Source of the DNA: CAVSCR01 sp963726575
GTDB lineage: Bacteria > Actinomycetota > Actinomycetes > JAHEKZ01
Assembly: GCA_963726575.1 (NCBI GenBank)
Contig: CAVSCR010000006.1
Span: forward strand, 248,001-312,000
Direction: 5' to 3'
Length of the DNA: 64,000 nt
Shown here: positions 61,951 to 64,000 of the stretch, piece after piece
Numbering within the stretch: position 1 is the stretch's first letter
How the letters are laid out: each line of letters starts with the position of its first letter
Translations under genes and position numbers: made by a program
Notes under the pieces: model-generated
Database searches by the model: none
Told to the model about the DNA's origin: nothing
What the model saw: only the letters and a program-made list of their open reading frames with translations

Positions 61951-63651
61951 ATGTTGCGCGACCTCCCCCACCCCGATCCCGGGTCTGCTGACCTGCGTTC
62001 GCCCAATCGGCTCTTGATCTGGGTCGGGCGCAACCAGTTGGGCATGTTGTCCATCGCCATCACGTTCGGCGTGATCTGGATGGTCGCCCAGGCCATGATC
62101 CCGGGGGCGCTCGGCGCTGGTATCCAGGCGGTCACGGACAAGAACGAGGCAGCGGTTCTGCGCTGGTCGGCGGTCGTGCTGGCGCTGGGAATCCTGCAGG
62201 CGGCCGCGGGCATCATGCGCCACCGCATGGCGGTGACGAACTGGATCACGGCAGCGTCGCGCATCCAACAGCTGCTGGTGCGCCAGTCGGCGCGCCTGGG
62301 CGGTGACCTGCCCAAGCAGGTGTCGACCGGCGAGGTGGTCGCGGCGAGTGCGAACGACGTGGAGCGCATCGGCAGCGCCTTCGACGTCATCGCCCGCTTC
62401 ATCGGCGCCATCGTGGCGTTCTTCGTCGTCGCCTTCGTGCTGCTGGCGCTGTCCCGCGAGCTCGGCATGATCGTGCTGATCGGCGTGCCTCTCCTGTCGC
62501 TGATGGTCGCGCCCCTCGTGCGACCGTTGGAGCGCCGCGAACGCGATCAGCGCGCGCGCCTCGGTGAGGCCACCGCCCTCGCTGCGGACACCGTGGCCGG
62601 GCTCCGGGTGCTGCGCGGAATCGGTGGCGAAGAGCTGTTCCTGGAGCGTTACAACGCGGCGTCGACGGCGGTGCAGGTGGCCGCGGTGCGCACGGCCCGG
62701 GTGCGCTCGCTGCTCGACGCGATGCAGGTGGGACTCCCGGGCATCTTCGTCGTGGTCATCACCTGGTTGGGCGCCCTGCAGGCGTTGAACGGCGACATGA
62801 CGGTCGGACAGCTCGTTGCGTTCTACGGATACACCGCCTTCCTCGTGCTTCCGCTGCGTACGATCACCGAGGGGGCGCAGCGCTTCGCCTCTGCCCGCGT
62901 CGCCGCCACCCGCGTGATCAATGTGCTGCGCCTGGAACGTCTCCTCCCTGACGCGAAGACCCCTGCCCCGGAGCCACCGATCGGCAGTCTGGTCGACGAC
63001 ACCGCTGGACTCGAGATCGAGCCGGGGCTGTTCACGGCCATCGTGGTGGACGACCACGACACAGCCGACCAGCTCGCCTCACGTCTTGGGCGATACGAGG
63101 GTGGTCATGTGACGCTCGGTGGCGTCGCGCTCGCGGACTTGAGCCGGGAGACCACTCGGCGTCGCATCCTGGTGCAGGACAAGGATCCGATGATCTTGTC
63201 GGGAGCTGCCGAGGACCTGTTCGACATACCCCGCACCGAACGCGTCGGTGTCCCGGACGCCCTCGACTGGGCCAACGCGGTCGACGTTATCGAGGCACTG
63301 CCCGAAGGACTGGCGACCGAGCTGCCCGAGCGCGGTCGCTCCCTGTCGGGTGGGCAGCGACAACGTCTGGCGTTGGCGCGCTCCTACGTTGCCGACCCCG
63401 ACATCCTGGTGCTCGACGAACCGACCAGCGCCGTGGATGCGCACACCGAAGCCCGCATCGGCGCGCGGATCCGCGAGGCCCGGCCGGGGCGCACCACCGT
63501 CGTGTTCACCACGAGTCCGTTGGTGCTCGAGCACGCCGACAAGGTCGTGCTCGTGATCGACGGCCGAGCCGTGGCAAGTGGGACTCATCGCGAGCTGCAA
63601 CGCGACAACGTCGACTACCGCCACGTGGTCGGCCGCGGCGGTGAGCTGTGA
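61951..63651 (+). CDS. ABC exporter half-transporter with degenerate nucleotide-binding domain
   Basis: This 566-residue protein has a type I exporter membrane domain (six helices, about 20-310) followed by an ATPase domain. The Q loop (ILVQDKDPMILSG), signature LSGGQRQR at 465-472 and Walker B ILVLDEPTSAVD at 485 are intact. The Walker A Gly-Lys-Ser/Thr loop is absent: the equivalent stretch reads IVVDDHDTADQLASRL. The H-loop His is also replaced (VVFTTSPLVLEHADKV). The next gene overlaps its stop (GTGA) and encodes a second exporter membrane domain, so the pair probably forms a heterodimer with one active ATP site. Confidence 0.9.
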   Translation: MLRDLPHPDPGSADLRSPNRLLIWVGRNQLGMLSIAITFGVIWMVAQAMIPGALGAGIQAVTDKNEAAVLRWSAVVLALGILQAAAGIMRHRMAVTNWITAASRIQQLLVRQSARLGGDLPKQVSTGEVVAASANDVERIGSAFDVIARFIGAIVAFFVVAFVLLALSRELGMIVLIGVPLLSLMVAPLVRPLERRERDQRARLGEATALAADTVAGLRVLRGIGGEELFLERYNAASTAVQVAAVRTARVRSLLDAMQVGLPGIFVVVITWLGALQALNGDMTVGQLVAFYGYTAFLVLPLRTITEGAQRFASARVAATRVINVLRLERLLPDAKTPAPEPPIGSLVDDTAGLEIEPGLFTAIVVDDHDTADQLASRLGRYEGGHVTLGGVALADLSRETTRRRILVQDKDPMILSGAAEDLFDIPRTERVGVPDALDWANAVDVIEALPEGLATELPERGRSLSGGQRQRLALARSYVADPDILVLDEPTSAVDAHTEARIGARIREARPGRTTVVFTTSPLVLEHADKVVLVIDGRAVASGTHRELQRDNVDYRHVVGRGGEL

Positions 63652-64000
63652 AGCCGCCCGAGCCACTCACCCAGGACGACCTGGGCGCCCGGTTGCCAGG
63701 GACGCCGCCGCCCACCCTCCCGGTGGCTGGCACCAAGACGATGCGCACCCATGTGAGAGCCATGTTCGACCGGCAGCGCGCCGGGTTCAGCGCCGTCATC
63801 GGTTTCAACTCGGTGGCGGCATTGGCCGCTGTCGTCGGGCCGCAGGTGCTGGGGCACATGGTTCAGGGTCTGCAGTACGGCACCACCGCGGCTCAGGTGA
63901 ACGAGGCCGCCCTGATCTTCCTCGTGGCCCTTCTGGTGCAGGTGGCGTTCACGCGCATGGCACGGATGCGGGCGGCGATCCTCGGGGAGTCGATCCTGGC
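63648..64000 (+). CDS. ABC exporter half-transporter, N-terminal part (partial)
   Basis: The GTG at 63648 overlaps the TGA stop of the preceding half-transporter (GTGA). The 117 residues visible are a Pro/Thr-rich start (KPPEPLTQDDLGARLPG) and the first two helices of an ABC exporter membrane domain (GFNSVAALAAVVGPQVLGHM and ALIFLVALLVQVAFTRMA). The remaining membrane and ATPase domains lie past the window end. It is expected to supply the canonical Walker A that its partner lacks. Confidence 0.85.
   Translation, partial: MKPPEPLTQDDLGARLPGTPPPTLPVAGTKTMRTHVRAMFDRQRAGFSAVIGFNSVAALAAVVGPQVLGHMVQGLQYGTTAAQVNEAALIFLVALLVQVAFTRMARMRAAILGESIL

Overview
The window is a 64 kb stretch of very GC-rich chromosome (strong G/C bias at third codon positions, many GTG starts, ATGA/GTGA overlaps between genes). 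Gene content and order point to an actinomycete (Actinomycetota). From general knowledge, the order LpdA-like flavoprotein / gamma-glutamylcyclotransferase-like / M20 hydrolase / phosphosugar mutase / DacB-like peptidase / trpS / icd / folD resembles the Rv33xx region of Mycobacterium, and purN-purH, DUF3017 beside mdh, and sucC-sucD-DUF6350 are standard actinobacterial neighbourhoods. I cannot name the genus; Propionibacteriales- or Micrococcales-like relatives are plausible. I saw no rRNA, tRNA, CRISPR array, transposase, prophage or replication origin. No gene-free stretch exceeds 300 bases; the longest gaps are 41323-41565 and 37445-37669, which hold putative regulatory DNA.

Layout. 1-10.5 kb: the end of an amidase, a quinone-reductase-like flavoprotein with a NarL-type two-component system, small secreted and membrane proteins, an M20 hydrolase in tandem with a methylmalonyl-CoA mutase catalytic subunit, and an HtrA-like protease. 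10.6-16.5 kb: a methyltransferase and a divergent catabolic module (class III aminotransferase versus acyl-CoA dehydrogenase plus ADP-forming acyl-CoA synthetase) around a perfect palindrome. 16.5-36 kb: core metabolism and housekeeping (phosphosugar mutase, D,D-carboxypeptidase, trpS, CNNM transporter, icd, mdh, folD, purH, purN, DUF1015-serA, DUF6350, sucD, sucC). 36.4-44.3 kb: a patch of accessory genes (AraC-DinB fusion, a truncated VOC gene, DUF4386, GNAT, an ABC exporter, DinB, a methyltransferase, and an ECF sigma factor between two copies of an unknown domain), followed by the cobalamin-binding subunit of a mutase. 44.4-64 kb: lipase, M23 peptidase, pcrA, a large secreted protein, PIG-L deacetylase, a PspC/LiaF-like envelope-stress module, metallophosphoesterase-Nudix pair, P-type ATPase, PPK2, guaA, and a heterodimeric ABC exporter running off the end.

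The genes combine into central carbon metabolism (icd, mdh, sucCD, mutase subunits), purine and one-carbon synthesis (purN, purH, folD, guaA), serine synthesis (serA) and envelope maintenance or stress (DacB-like, M23, HtrA, PspC module). The most unusual places are the ECF sigma locus, where two paralogues are near-identical over a sharply bounded 507 bp tract and both carry an apparent +1 frameshift just upstream of it; the ABC half-transporter without a Walker A motif; and a 12-bp minisatellite inside the mdh 5' end with a related copy near 5.6 kb.
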